DNA from: Callipepla californica brunnescens
Taxonomy: Eukaryota > Chordata > Aves > Galliformes > Odontophoridae
Reading direction: 5' to 3'
Assembly: GCA_023055505.1 (NCBI GenBank)
Contig: JALIRH010000006.1
Coordinates: 27,067,105-27,131,104, forward strand
DNA length: 64,000 bases
In this document: positions 49,627-60,700 of the stretch, piece by piece
Numbering within the stretch: position 1 is the stretch's first letter
Layout of the letters: each line of letters begins with the position of its first letter
Notes under the pieces: generated by a model
Database searches by the model: none
The model's input: only the letters and a program-made list of their open reading frames with translations
What the model was told of the DNA's origin: nothing
Translations under genes and position numbers: made by a program

Positions 49627-50142
49627 TGATCCAAAAACAATGCCTTTGAATTATTTCCATGGAAGTGACAACTTATACAAGAGTGCAATGGCATTATTAG
49701 AACAGTGTTTCCTAGCCAAGAATTTGTTTTTCAACAGTGGCAGTCATTCACTATGTGTTTTTGCTAGTGGCTAATGTGTCTGCATGCTGCACTTGTAAAA
49801 ATCTGTGCCAGCATAGGTGACCTGCTTGTCACTAATGCTGAAATGCAGTGCTCACTGTGCTCTCATCCACTGTTTGATCTCCATAAACGTTCAGCAGGTG
49901 TTGCTGAATGTCAGTATGTTTGCTCTTTCCCCATGGAGGTGTTAAATCCCACTCCTTTGCTTCATATGCACTTCAGTGTCAGGCGCCATTTTGTCAGACT
50001 GCCCCTCTGCTGCCATCTGTTGTGCATCAGCAGAATGTCACAGAATTTTGGTGGAGTTTCAGCCTCTACTGCTATACCACCAGTATCCAGTCTGATGTCA
50101 CATCCATGATAATGAAGCAGGAGGTGTAACTTCCAGAGCAAC
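49627..50142 (+). mobile_element. Galluhop-like mariner element, non-autonomous/degraded
   Basis: Starts TGATCCAAAAACAATGCC and proceeds through TTATTTCCATGGAAGTGACA, TTTTTCAACAGTGGCAGTC, CTGCATGCTGCACTTGTAAA and AATCTGTGCCAGCATAGGTG, the order I know from the chicken Galluhop mariner family (GGTCCGAAAGTAATGCC…TTTCCATGGAAAC…). It ends GGAGGTGTAACTTCCAGAGC, a degenerate inverted repeat of the start. At about 515 bp it lacks most of a 1.3-kb mariner, and no transposase frame is intact, so it is an internally deleted, inactive copy. Confidence 0.75.
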
Positions 50143-50144
50143 TT

Positions 50145-53100
50145 TCATAAAATGTTATATATGGTTAAAATAAGCTTTGTTACTCGTATTGATTTAATTA
50201 AACCATAAAAGAAGAGACTAACAAAACCATGAAACAAGCGGGCTGTTTGACTTTGTGAAATTAATGGATCAGTCTGACTTGATGGAAGTCATTGTAATTC
50301 TTAATATGTTCTCAAGGTGCTCATCAGACACTGCCAACCAGATCTTGTGTTGCACCTTTTATCAGGAAAGTATGGCTGCATGTTTTTCACTGTCCATAGG
50401 ACTGTGTTTAGACATTGTATCAAAATCCATAAAGCTGTTTGCCATAACTTAAGTTAGCACTGCACTGTGCCCTTGTTTCAGCCTGGGTAGTATTAATAGA
50501 GCAATGATGTTTAGTCACTGCTGAGTGGCCACTGTGTGCCCAGGTGCTGCCCAGTGGGGCAGGGCTGCCATCATGATGGCATGAAGCAGGGGCCAGGCTG
50601 CAGTGTGAGCTGTGCTGGGCCACTTGCAGCCAATGGGCTGTGGATTGGACATACCTTGAGTAGGTTCTTAGGCAAGCTTACTGTCGACTCCTTCAATTAA
50701 CAAGGAGTATGCACTGCACAAAACTATTGATAGCATGTTGTCAAATTGCATTTTACTCAAGCAGTGGGAAGATTTTTGATGGGGCTGACTGAACGTGCAG
50801 TAGCTGTGAGTTTTATTGGTAGGACTGAAGTAGCCAAGAGAAGCTCAAGGAACAGGAATAGTGCTGCCATGTGGGAAAACACAGAGTCCTAGGAAGAAAA
50901 ACAGACTCATGAAATCAAGCCATGGGCGTGGTCAGGAATAGTTAAACCATCAGAGAACAAGTAGTTCTTGGTCTTACTGTTGAGTGTCCCTGCTTAAGGT
51001 GAATAGTAGCACTGTGAAATGGCAGCAGATGTCAACGAACAGTTCTATCTATCCAGCTGCCAGCTAACTCCTCCTCTAGGCTATGAAAATAATACATGTT
51101 CACAGTCTTTTTTTATGCCTCTGTCACCCCTATCTTTCTCTCAGACACTTAGTTGCCATGCTTATTTTGCATGACAGTGTGTCATGTCGATGTCTGTGAC
51201 TTTGCTGCTTTCCAGTCTAATAAGAACCTCACTTTGTCCTTACTTTCACAAAACTGTGTTGAAGTATCAAGGCATGACCTAAGATGAGAAAGATTGTAGG
51301 ATGTTTTCTGCAGCTTACTTCCAACACCTTGTTTCTCATCCAGCTCCTGCCAAGTGATGAATACCATGCCAGCAATGAAGACAAATGTGCTAACAAGACA
51401 CAATTTGAACTCTAAGGCTCCAATAACACAAATTCATTGGGATGAGAGAGAAACAGGCCACACATTTGTCACTTGAACTTACGGCCTTTAATTCTTTGTC
51501 ACTCCCCATGTACCAGCAATAGACCCAAGTTCTCATTTTGAGTGTGGCTGTCTAAGAGACTGCATGACATTTCTGAGGCTACTAGCCAGTAAGGATCAGT
51601 TTGCTTAGGCAGTGATGTGTGAGCATGTGGAACAACAAGAACCACTCCTCAGGCAAAAATATTGTTTCGTGACACTGTCTCTGATGAGCTATTTGTTAGC
51701 AAACTTGCCTACTGTATTATTATTATTTTTTTTAGTTTAAGAATTAGATAATATTAAGATAATGAAATATGTACTCTCTCTGAATATATAGGCAAGCACT
51801 AAGGATGACTTAAAGAACAGTGCTTAATAAAATGTAATGTGATTACTGCAATTCTTAAGAAGTAACTAAAGTAGGAGGTGAGGAGATGTGTGGTGGAGTG
51901 TTTTGTGAGCACACTGGTTGTGTAACTGCAGCATGGCTTTGACAGGTCTTTCAGTGCTGACATCCAACTGACAAACAAGCAGTAATAAGATATCAGTCTT
52001 GAGAATGATACAGTTCTTTCTTAAAAACGATGCTTGGTCCTTACACATTGAGAAAGATCTATTTTTTTTTTTCCCTCTTCCTTGCTTTTAAGGCTGCTGT
52101 AGCTGAATGTCAAGGAAAACCTGGATTTTCTTAGATTGAAGTTGTTGGGGTGAGTGGCAAGGCATAGAGTCTGCTACAGTTCCTAATTCTTATTAAATAA
52201 ATACCTGCTGGGACATTTTCCTATATTGAAACAAACTGCAACTTAGGTCTCATGGACTTTCAACAAGTATTGCATTGAGCTCAGCCTGCTATAAAAAGAT
52301 GAGAAAAATCAGTATTCACAGGAGCTCTGAGATGTGCCCTGCATGGTTCGCTTAGGTACAAAGAATGACAAAATTGTTATTGGTGCTACCTTAGTAACGT
52401 AGCAGTCCTGTTCTACTTGATGGTGTCTTGTGCTTAAAGATTGTGTGTTGGTTCACAAAATTTATTTCCAGTATCTCTCTGTAGTGGGTGTATGTCAGTT
52501 AAGACATATATTCCTTTGAGGCATAGAATGTGTCTTGTCTGATGCTGTGATCTCTGTGACCTATAACACATCATCCATTAAATCTAATTTCTCTCAGATT
52601 AGATCAGGCCCTGAGGTCTACCTGAGCATCAACTCAGTGCCAAAAATTCTCAAATGTTTTTATTTTTCAGCACTTATTTAACTACTGTAAAATCTGAATC
52701 AAAATAACATAGATGTCTTGCAGGATCAGCCCAGGGGAATTTGATTAAATTCAGCATGATCGTGTATTTACACCTTCTTTTAAGACCTAGCAGAGTTCAT
52801 AGCAAGCTCAACTTTCAGCAAAAACCAGCTCGTGCCCAAAAGGGATAAATTCAAAGTGATACTCCTGCTAAAGGAACAGACTTCTGAGTGAAAAATGACA
52901 AGAAGTTGTCAAGAACATCGTCCTTGGAATTGCTATCTGCTTTTAACTGACATTGATTTCAATGGGACTGTAAAATGTTCAGGAGAAGAAAATGATTTAA
53001 TATATCTTAAAAACAAAATGTCTTTTCTGTTGTTTTCAACCCAGTGGTATGGGAGCATCCTAAAGAGAAGGCGATGGTGTGAGCAGGAGAAGGATCACAC

Positions 53101-55970
53101 TGTGTGGCTAGTGGGCAGTGCCTTTAGATGCTGGGAAGCTAATCAGTTTTCTGGGAAGAATATCTGTACTAAGAATTCTCACCCTAGGGAATAACAGAAA
53201 AATAAATAACTCATAAAACAATATCTGCATTTTAATGTGAGTCAGAGACTAGTTATTGTATACTGATGTATAGTTCTCAGCAGTTACTCTTTCATAACAG
53301 CAACAAACATACAAGTTTCTGTTCAAACTAGCATCCCTGCAGTATTAATGTTTGTTTCAGTGTCCCACAGATAGTTGTTCATATGCATTTGAATTAACTC
53401 CTAATTCAACATCAAAATTTGGCCTGTAGGAGAGTAGAGATGTAAAGGAATTAGCAAGAGCACATGAAAGAGAAAAAAGAAATCATGAGGTGACTTGCAC
53501 AGACAGAAAATTATACTGGGAGTTACTGATTTCTTGCACAGGAGCTGGAGAGTCTGGTCAGGATTAAGGATGTGCCACTGAAGTCTTCACCAGTTTTGTA
53601 CCCGAAAAGAAGGCTGTAGCTACTTTCTAACAGATCTTCAAAAGAGATCGGTGAGCTTAAGTTCCATGATTCTTTAAATATTCAAATTTAGGTTCCTGAA
53701 AGTGGCTTGTTTTCAGAAGAATGCAGAACACAGTAGAGCATCTATTCCAAAAAAAAAAGCTTATGTTGTGTTCTGTTTTTTATTAATTAAAGAAACAGAT
53801 TTTGGAAATAATTAGGTGAAAACTGTGCATGTGGCCGGAAGTAGATGAATGATGCGATTTGCAAGGTGGGGAAATATTGCTTACCTAACACTTCAGAAGC
53901 TATGGCTACATTTGCTATATTATAGCTAATCAAAAGCATGAGACACAGAGGCAGGTAGGATGTACCAGGGCAGCTGAGACTACCAAGGATGGTCCCCAGT
54001 ACAGGAAAACATGTATCAAAGCATGGGTCTGACATCCCTTTTCATCCTTGCTGTTTAGCATAATAGTTGAGTGTGTTCTGTAGTGTAAGTGACATGAAGA
54101 GTCAAAACCTATCCTCAAATGATAGCCTGACCAAATAACGTGCAAGATCTCTCTATCAAAACTGCCTGATGGTTGGTTTGTTGGAAAATCTTCTTTGGTA
54201 AATATCACTTCTGTGGCCTTTGAAGATTAGTTCACTGCCTTCAAAATATTTGGACAAAAGCCATCCATCATAATTGTTTAATGGTTATTTAACTTCTCCA
54301 ATTTGAAGCATCATTTTAATTTCTTTTCTATGTGTAAGCCTGCAAGTATCTTGCCTATACTACCTGATGTTTCTCCTTCATTCTCACAGATTAAGTGCAA
54401 TTCAACTTCCTTTTAATTCATTCTCCTTTTTTGGTTTGTGCGTGGGCAATAAGCGTTTGTTCTCTAGTGATCGGCTTTCTTTAGAGGTACCAGATAACTT
54501 CTAATTAATTTACTGACATAGTCACTTTTTACTTCAGATTTTTTGTCTCTGTAATTTCTTTACTAGGTTTTGTGTGTTAACATTTGCTCCCTTTCATTAG
54601 AATCACTTAGGCTGCTAAAGGGACAGAAATTAAAGTAAAAATGTGAAACTGATGAATATGTGAATACTGTTGCTAAGCATTTTCCTTAATACTACTGTAT
54701 CTGAAAGGAGGGAGGATGAGGTGAATAGGCCACAGGGGTACTCTGAACTCATTAAACTACTGTGCAAGACTTCAAGGGTCAAATAGTTGTAGTTTACAGC
54801 TGTTAATTTTTGTTCCTTGGGGGAAGCTTTATGCACAAACACAAAGACACTGTGGTCTTAGAGTACCGTAATTGCAGATCTGTTGACAGTATTTTAAAAT
54901 CTTGAAAGTTTTTCATGCTGGTTTGCTCACCTGCAGTAGGTTCTGAAGTCCTAAATGAGTGCAGCTGAAGTAGCAATCAAAGTGGGATTTTGTAGACATG
55001 AAGCATTTTAATTCCCTGGAACAGTTAATTCAATAAGCTTTTCATACAAGATATTTTATTTACTGTGTGCATAGGACTAAGCACTGAGGATGGAAGAGTG
55101 GCATTGTGAGCAGTATGATTTTTCCCTTCATCTGTGGCTTTCCACATAGTTGGTAAGAAGTTACAGTGGTTATGTTGTATGAAAGTTGAAGAAAACTTAA
55201 CTTTGATATCAAACTGGTTTTACACGCATTTAAGAGCTTTTGTTAGTTCATCTGTTGTATGTTTCATGATGGTGTTGTCAGTGTGTTCTTACACCATAAT
55301 TTACTTGAGCACTGTTACTTTATCTTTGGAGAAACTGTAAGGTTCAGTGATCCACTGCACCACCACTTCCATTTCCTCATTACAAAAATTGACCTTCTTG
55401 CTGCTGTTTGAAAGGGCTCAGACCACTGTCATTCAGACTTCAGGACTGGTGAGCAGTAATAATAGTATAGGAAGTAGGAGCAATAGTTAAAGCAGCCTGG
55501 CATTGTGCTCCCTTCCTGGAATCCATTTTGAATTTCACAGTACAGGCAGCGGGTGTTCTTTGCTACCTTCAGTGTGCATTGTGCTTTGCTGTAATCCCCT
55601 ACTTGTCATTAAATCATTTAAACGTATTAAGGCAACACACTGCAGAAACATTTTGCCATGTTTCCTTTGCCATGTGGGTGATTTTCCTCAACTTGTTCCA
55701 ACAACCCAGAAATACCAAAGCACTATTCAAAAAAATGATTACAGATACTGAGAAGATTACAAACTGACCTGTTCTCACACATGTTATACACCATTCTGCA
55801 AGGCCTGCAGCTCTCAGAGATGTCCATATAGTGCAAGACATCCAGAACCTCTAAAGTTTCTGAGTGAGTAGTTTTCTGCTTTCCCCAATCTGGAAATTCT
55901 CCAACTGTACTCTGTGAGCCTCATATGTAGCTATAGTGTTCTCAAGACACATAGGCTTCTCAGAAACTTC
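50145..55970. other. Gene desert, no gene seen
   Basis: AT-rich non-coding sequence. No gene, RNA or clear interspersed repeat recognised; short open frames lack domains. Confidence 0.5.
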
Positions 55971-55976
55971 TCTGTC

Positions 55977-56227
55977 TGTCATGGTTTTATTATTTTTGGC
56001 ATTGGTATTCCACATCATAACATCATGTAGTGCATTAAGAGTTAAGGGTTGATGTTCTTGGTCTTAGTGGTTAGGAGCCGACGCTTTCACTGCTGCGGCC
56101 CGGGTTCGATTCCCGGTCAGGTCAGGTATACCCAGCAAGGAGCTGGAGCATTAACTCTTTAACTCTTAATGCACTACATGATGTTATGATGTGGAATACC
56201 AATGCCAAAAATCATAAAACCATGACA
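55977..56227. mobile_element. TIR element carrying a tRNA-Glu-derived core
   Basis: A 251-bp element with terminal inverted repeats 55977-56045 and 56159-56227 (69 bp, one mismatch: 55991 against 56213). It begins TGTCATGG and ends CCATGACA. The 5-bp direct repeat CTGTC at 55972-55976 and 56228-56232 is a target-site duplication. The 113-bp centre contains a tRNA-Glu-like sequence. TGT...ACA ends and a 5-bp duplication suggest an integrase-type or cut-and-paste insertion. There is no coding capacity, so it is non-autonomous. I do not recognise the family. Confidence 0.85.
56053..56125 (+). pseudogene. tRNA-Glu(TTC)-derived sequence
   Basis: GGTCTTAGTGGTTAGGAGCC (A-box region with one extra T relative to GGTCTAGTGGTTAGG), anticodon loop CTTTCAC (anticodon TTC), and the T arm CCGGGTTCGATTCCCGG with a perfect B box GGTTCGATTCC all align with vertebrate tRNA-Glu. 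The acceptor stem does not pair and the anticodon stem has a mismatch and G-T pairs, so it is not a functional tRNA. It lies in the loop of the inverted-repeat element. Confidence 0.85.
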
Positions 56228-56324
56228 CTGTCAATAAAGAATTCCTGCAAAAGCTAGAGAGTCTGTACTGTCTCCTGCAGTACAGCAACATCCTGTAGCA
56301 CACTCAGGTAGGAATCATACACTA

Positions 56325-57545
56325 TCATAGAATGGCTTAGTTTGGAAGAGACCTTAAAGCCTATCTGGTTCCAGCTCCCTGCTGTGAACAAGGTTGTCAC
56401 CTACCAGATCAGGCTGTCCAGGGCCCCATCCAACGTGGCTTTGAACTCTACTAAGGATGGGGCATCCACAACCTCCCTAGGTAATGTGTTCCAGTATCTT
56501 GCCACCCAAGTAAAAAACTTTTTCCCAACATCTAACCTAAAACTCCCCTATTTTGGTTTAAAGCCATTCCCCTGTTGTCCTGTCACTATCTGGCCATGTG
56601 AAAACTTGATCCCCCTTCTGCTTATAAGCTGTCTTCAAGTACTAGAAGGCTGCAGTGAGGTTTCCCTGGATCTTCATCTTCTCTAAGCTTAATAAGCTCC
56701 TTCAAACTGTCTTCATAGGAGAGGTGCTTACGCCCTTTGATCATCTTTTTGGCCCTTGTTGAGACCTGTTCTGACACCTCCGTATCCCTTCTGTGCTAGG
56801 GGACCTAGGCTTGGACAGTGTACTCCAGATGGAGCCTCATGAGAGTGAAGTAGATGGGGACACTGGCCTCTCTCACCCTGCTGGCCACCCCTCTTTTGAT
56901 GCAGCCCAGGATACTGTTGGTCTTCTGGACTGCAAGAGCACACTATTGGCTAACGTCCAGCTTTTTGTCCATTAGGGCCCCCAAGTCCTTCTCCACAGGG
57001 CTACTCTCAAGGAGTTCTCTCTGTACTCTTTCCTGGGATTGCCCTGACCCAAGTGTGATGTCTTGCACTTGACCTTGTTAAACCTCAGTAGATTCTTGTG
57101 CGCCTACCTTTTGAATGTGTTTAGGTCCCTCTGAATGGCATCCCTCCCTTCTATTGTCAACTGCAATACTCTGTTTTATGTTGTCTGCAAACCTGCTGAG
57201 GGTTCATTTAATCTCATCATCTATGTCACTGCTGTGTCCCCTTGGGGACACTGCTCCTGATCAGCCTCTCCCTGGACATAGAACCATTGACAACCACACC
57301 CTGTCTACAACCATCCATCTGACTCTTAGTCCACTTAATATTATAGCCTTTAAATTCATATCTATCCAATTTAGAGATAGGAATGTGTTGTGGGACTAAG
57401 TCAAGGGCCTTGCAGAACTCCAGGTAATTGTCATCAGTTACCCTTCCTTTGTCCACTGATGCAGTCACTCCATCATAGAAGGCCACCAGATTGGCCAGGC
57501 ATGATCTGTTCTTGGCAAAGCCATGCTGGCTGTCATGAATCCCCT
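56325..57545 (-). mobile_element. CR1 LINE fragment, minus orientation
   Basis: About 1.2 kb of CR1 read on the minus strand; the 3' end ATTCTATGAT is at 56325-56334. Phrases on plus include GGGGCATCCACAACCTCCCT, CCAAGTCCTTCTCCACAGGG, TTGCAGAACTCCAGGTAATT and AAAGCCATGCTGGCTGTCAT. Frame is broken by many changes. It is 5'-truncated at about 57545, where an unrelated repeat begins. Confidence 0.9.
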
Positions 57546-57585
57546 CCTGTAGTAGAAATGCTAAATCAGGGTTTGAAACTGTGAT

Positions 57586-57730
57586 TGAACACCTGGTAGG
57601 AAGGGAGGGTCAATCCAGGGGAGCTCAGGTGCAAGCATTGCACCTGAGTGACTGGAAGGGATCCACCCCTTCTCAGACCTCATTTAAGGGTTGGTAGGGA
57701 AAGTAAGGGTTTCTTTCTGGAGATCCTTGT
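57586..57730 (+). repeat. Dispersed repeat of unknown class, copy B
   Basis: Second copy of the repeat at 44500-44640, same orientation, abutting the 5' end of a minus-oriented CR1. Shared phrases include TCCACCCCTTCT, CTCATTTAAGGG and GGAGATC. Confidence 0.55.
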
Positions 57731-57734
57731 GTGC

Positions 57735-60700
57735 TACAGGTCTTCTGAAGGTAAGCAGATTCCCTTCGTTTCTGTGCCTCTAACTGTTACGTTTAAGCAA
57801 ATCCTGGGACCTTGCTGCTCTGCTGCACTTTCCATTGCGTTACACCTTCTCATCTCAATTGTGCCTAAATATCTCTTCCAGGAGGATTTGATTCCTTATC
57901 TTCCTAGGTGCATGTGTGAGTTTCACCAGTCTGTAGTTCCTTTGGTCTTTATTACATTGTTGCAGGTGTAAATTCTGGTCTTGTAAGGTTAGAAGGTAAG
58001 GTTAGGAGTTTTCTCATATTTTTGAGAAGCAAAATTCCATTATTTTCCACAGCATATCCCTCAAAACTTTTTTTTTTTTTTTTAAACAGCCTCATTTTAA
58101 TGGGAGCAGCTAATCATATTATGCAGTTGATCTTCAAAAGGTGAAGACTGCTTTAGGAGCTCCTCTTTATTTCCTCTCTTAAAAAAAAAAAAAAAAAAGG
58201 CTTATTTTTTCTTACCTGCATATTGCTTAACAGGACAGAGTGGTTCAAAATAAACCAGTTCAACCTACAGTATATGCTTGGACAAGCTTCTTACTGAAGC
58301 ATCTAAATAAATACTGTTAAATGCATAACACATTTTGAAAAAAAGGACTGTAAGCACTTCACAAGTTGTTCAATAAATTCAAGAGCTAGTGTTGATTTAG
58401 AGCAAGGCTCTGGATCTAGTAACTTTAGGTTCCACGTGTTCTTAGGATAAAATCTAGTTTGTATTTCTGTCTTAGAGTATGCAGGAGAAAAAAGAAACAA
58501 AACATGCCAAATATTCCTCAACTTTGTGACAGAATATCTCAGACTCTGAGTGTAGAGTCAAGGATTGAGCTTGATCACCAAAGTATTACGTCACTATTTC
58601 TTAATTAGCCTGATTATACTTTTTAAACATATGAGCTATAGAATATATGTAGGAAAATGTGTGACCTTAGGAAATTGCTTAGGTTAAGCATATATTTACT
58701 AAGAATTTTGAATTTCTAATGAGTTGAAGCATGTACTCTTGTGCTTTCCCTTTGCTTCTGGGCAAATATGAATTCTTGAAATATTGGAGACTTGTGATCA
58801 TTTCAACAAATGCCCAGACGTTGTCTCAAATAGCTCTAAAACTGTAACCATATACCTCTCCAGTATGCTAGGAGGTGCTTTGATTCAGAAAACTTCGAGG
58901 AATGTGTATTACTGTTGAACTATTTATTTGAGCTGTCATATGTCTTGCAGAGTGGCAATAATGATGTCTGTAGTGCAGTCTGGCTGTTTTTTTTTTTTTT
59001 TTTTTGTAAGAAAATTTGAGGTAAAATTCTACAAGAGAAGCTTGCATGTTTTACTAGCTACCTTGCATGTATTACCTAGCTCTGGAGCTAACTGGATGCT
59101 CTTCAGGCTGGATTGGAATCCATTATTTTGATTACTCAGAATAAAAAAAGGAAACTTAATTTCATTTGCTAGGAAGGAGGTGACAAATATATCATGTAAG
59201 TGAAGCAAGAGGGAAACCTCTTAAAAATATGGAAAGATTTTAATGTAAATAATGCAGTTTTGGTAATGTATGAGATGAAAAATAAAAATCGTTGTATTGT
59301 GACTTTAAAAAGATAAAATGTATAGCATTTGCTATATTAACTGAGTTAGAATAAGTAAAGAATATGATTTCAAGATCTGAAAATGAACCTAGTATTTTTA
59401 TTTTTGTACATTTCTTCTCCTCTGGAATTACTCAACCTTCAGGATTTAGAGAAAAGACTGTTGAATCCCAAGGATGCCATACATCTCAGTTATTCAAGTA
59501 TCCACCTTGTTTGTAGTTCTGTTGAATACTAGCTTTGCATACTCAAAATACGTAACTCAACCCTCAAAGTTAGAGAATGTTTTAACAACACTGAGAAAGT
59601 TGGAAAAAAAAATTGGGTGCTTCAAACTTTGTCTTGTTTAGAAGCATGTAATTGGTACTCTGTTTTCAACTTATCTAAAAACTTGAGAATTAAAAATCCC
59701 AAATCTGAGAGCAAGTAATCATTTAAAGCTGAGAATTTCAGAGTTCAGAGAAGTACTAGAGAAATCCAGGAGATGAATATTTTCAGTGGAATTACTGTTA
59801 TTCTGTTTAGAAATGTCATCCACTCAAACAGCAAATCTAATTGTACGATTATTACTGAGTTGCCATCTAAAAATGCTTAGTAAATTTGGACTAATAAGGA
59901 ACTGTTTTTTGCTAATGTTTTGCTTTATTGTTAAATGAGTATTCACAGGCTTCTTGAATGTCAGTCACTTTTGTCATTGGAGATTGCCCTGTTTAAAATA
60001 CTCCTGACAGGAGCAACGCGATTTGTCACCTGACAAGGTTGTCAGCATCAAGGGCCTTGTCTATAGGACCTGACATGAATGTAAGAATATTATCCAGTGC
60101 GAACTGTGAATGTCGAACTGCTCTATCACCATTATCTCTTGTTGTATCCCAAAGTCAGCATATCATCCTCAGAGAAAACAGAGTTTGCAGGATATCTATA
60201 TGTGCTGGCCAGCCTGATGTTTTTCCAAATTTGCCATCATCAGAATGATCTAGAAATGAATGAAAAAAGTTTCAAAAAATGGAGGAGAATGGTTACTACA
60301 TATATCAATTACACATAAACTCAAATGTTTCGTGCTTTTAATGCATCTGTGATCCTCTACAATAGCTGAAGTTTGGCTGGTACAGAGTCCACTTACCCAA
60401 TCTCACTTGTCTTGATACTTCATGTTCAGCTGAAAGCCTGTGGGAGTTATCAAGAAGTCACTCACAGGCTTTATTGGGATATATGTTCTTCCATTAAATA
60501 GCAAGTACTGCAGCACTAGGGGCTCATGGTCTATTCACAGCTGTTATATGCATTTACACAAGGATTTTTTTTTTCTTGCTTTTATGTCGCATTAGTCCAC
60601 TAACATTAGTTTACTTCATATTTTCCCCTGCAGAATGTCTGCCAAATGGGCACATGTTAACTGAGAATGTGCCATTCTGCTTGCTTCAAAAAAGATAAAG

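Noticed and set aside
56053..56125. Functional tRNA-Glu gene
   Set aside because: Acceptor stem does not pair, anticodon stem is weakened, and there is an extra base in the A-box region.
60438..60475. AAAGCCTGTG...CACAGGCTTT inverted repeat
   Set aside because: Only 10 paired bases with a 20-base loop; expected by chance in 64 kb.
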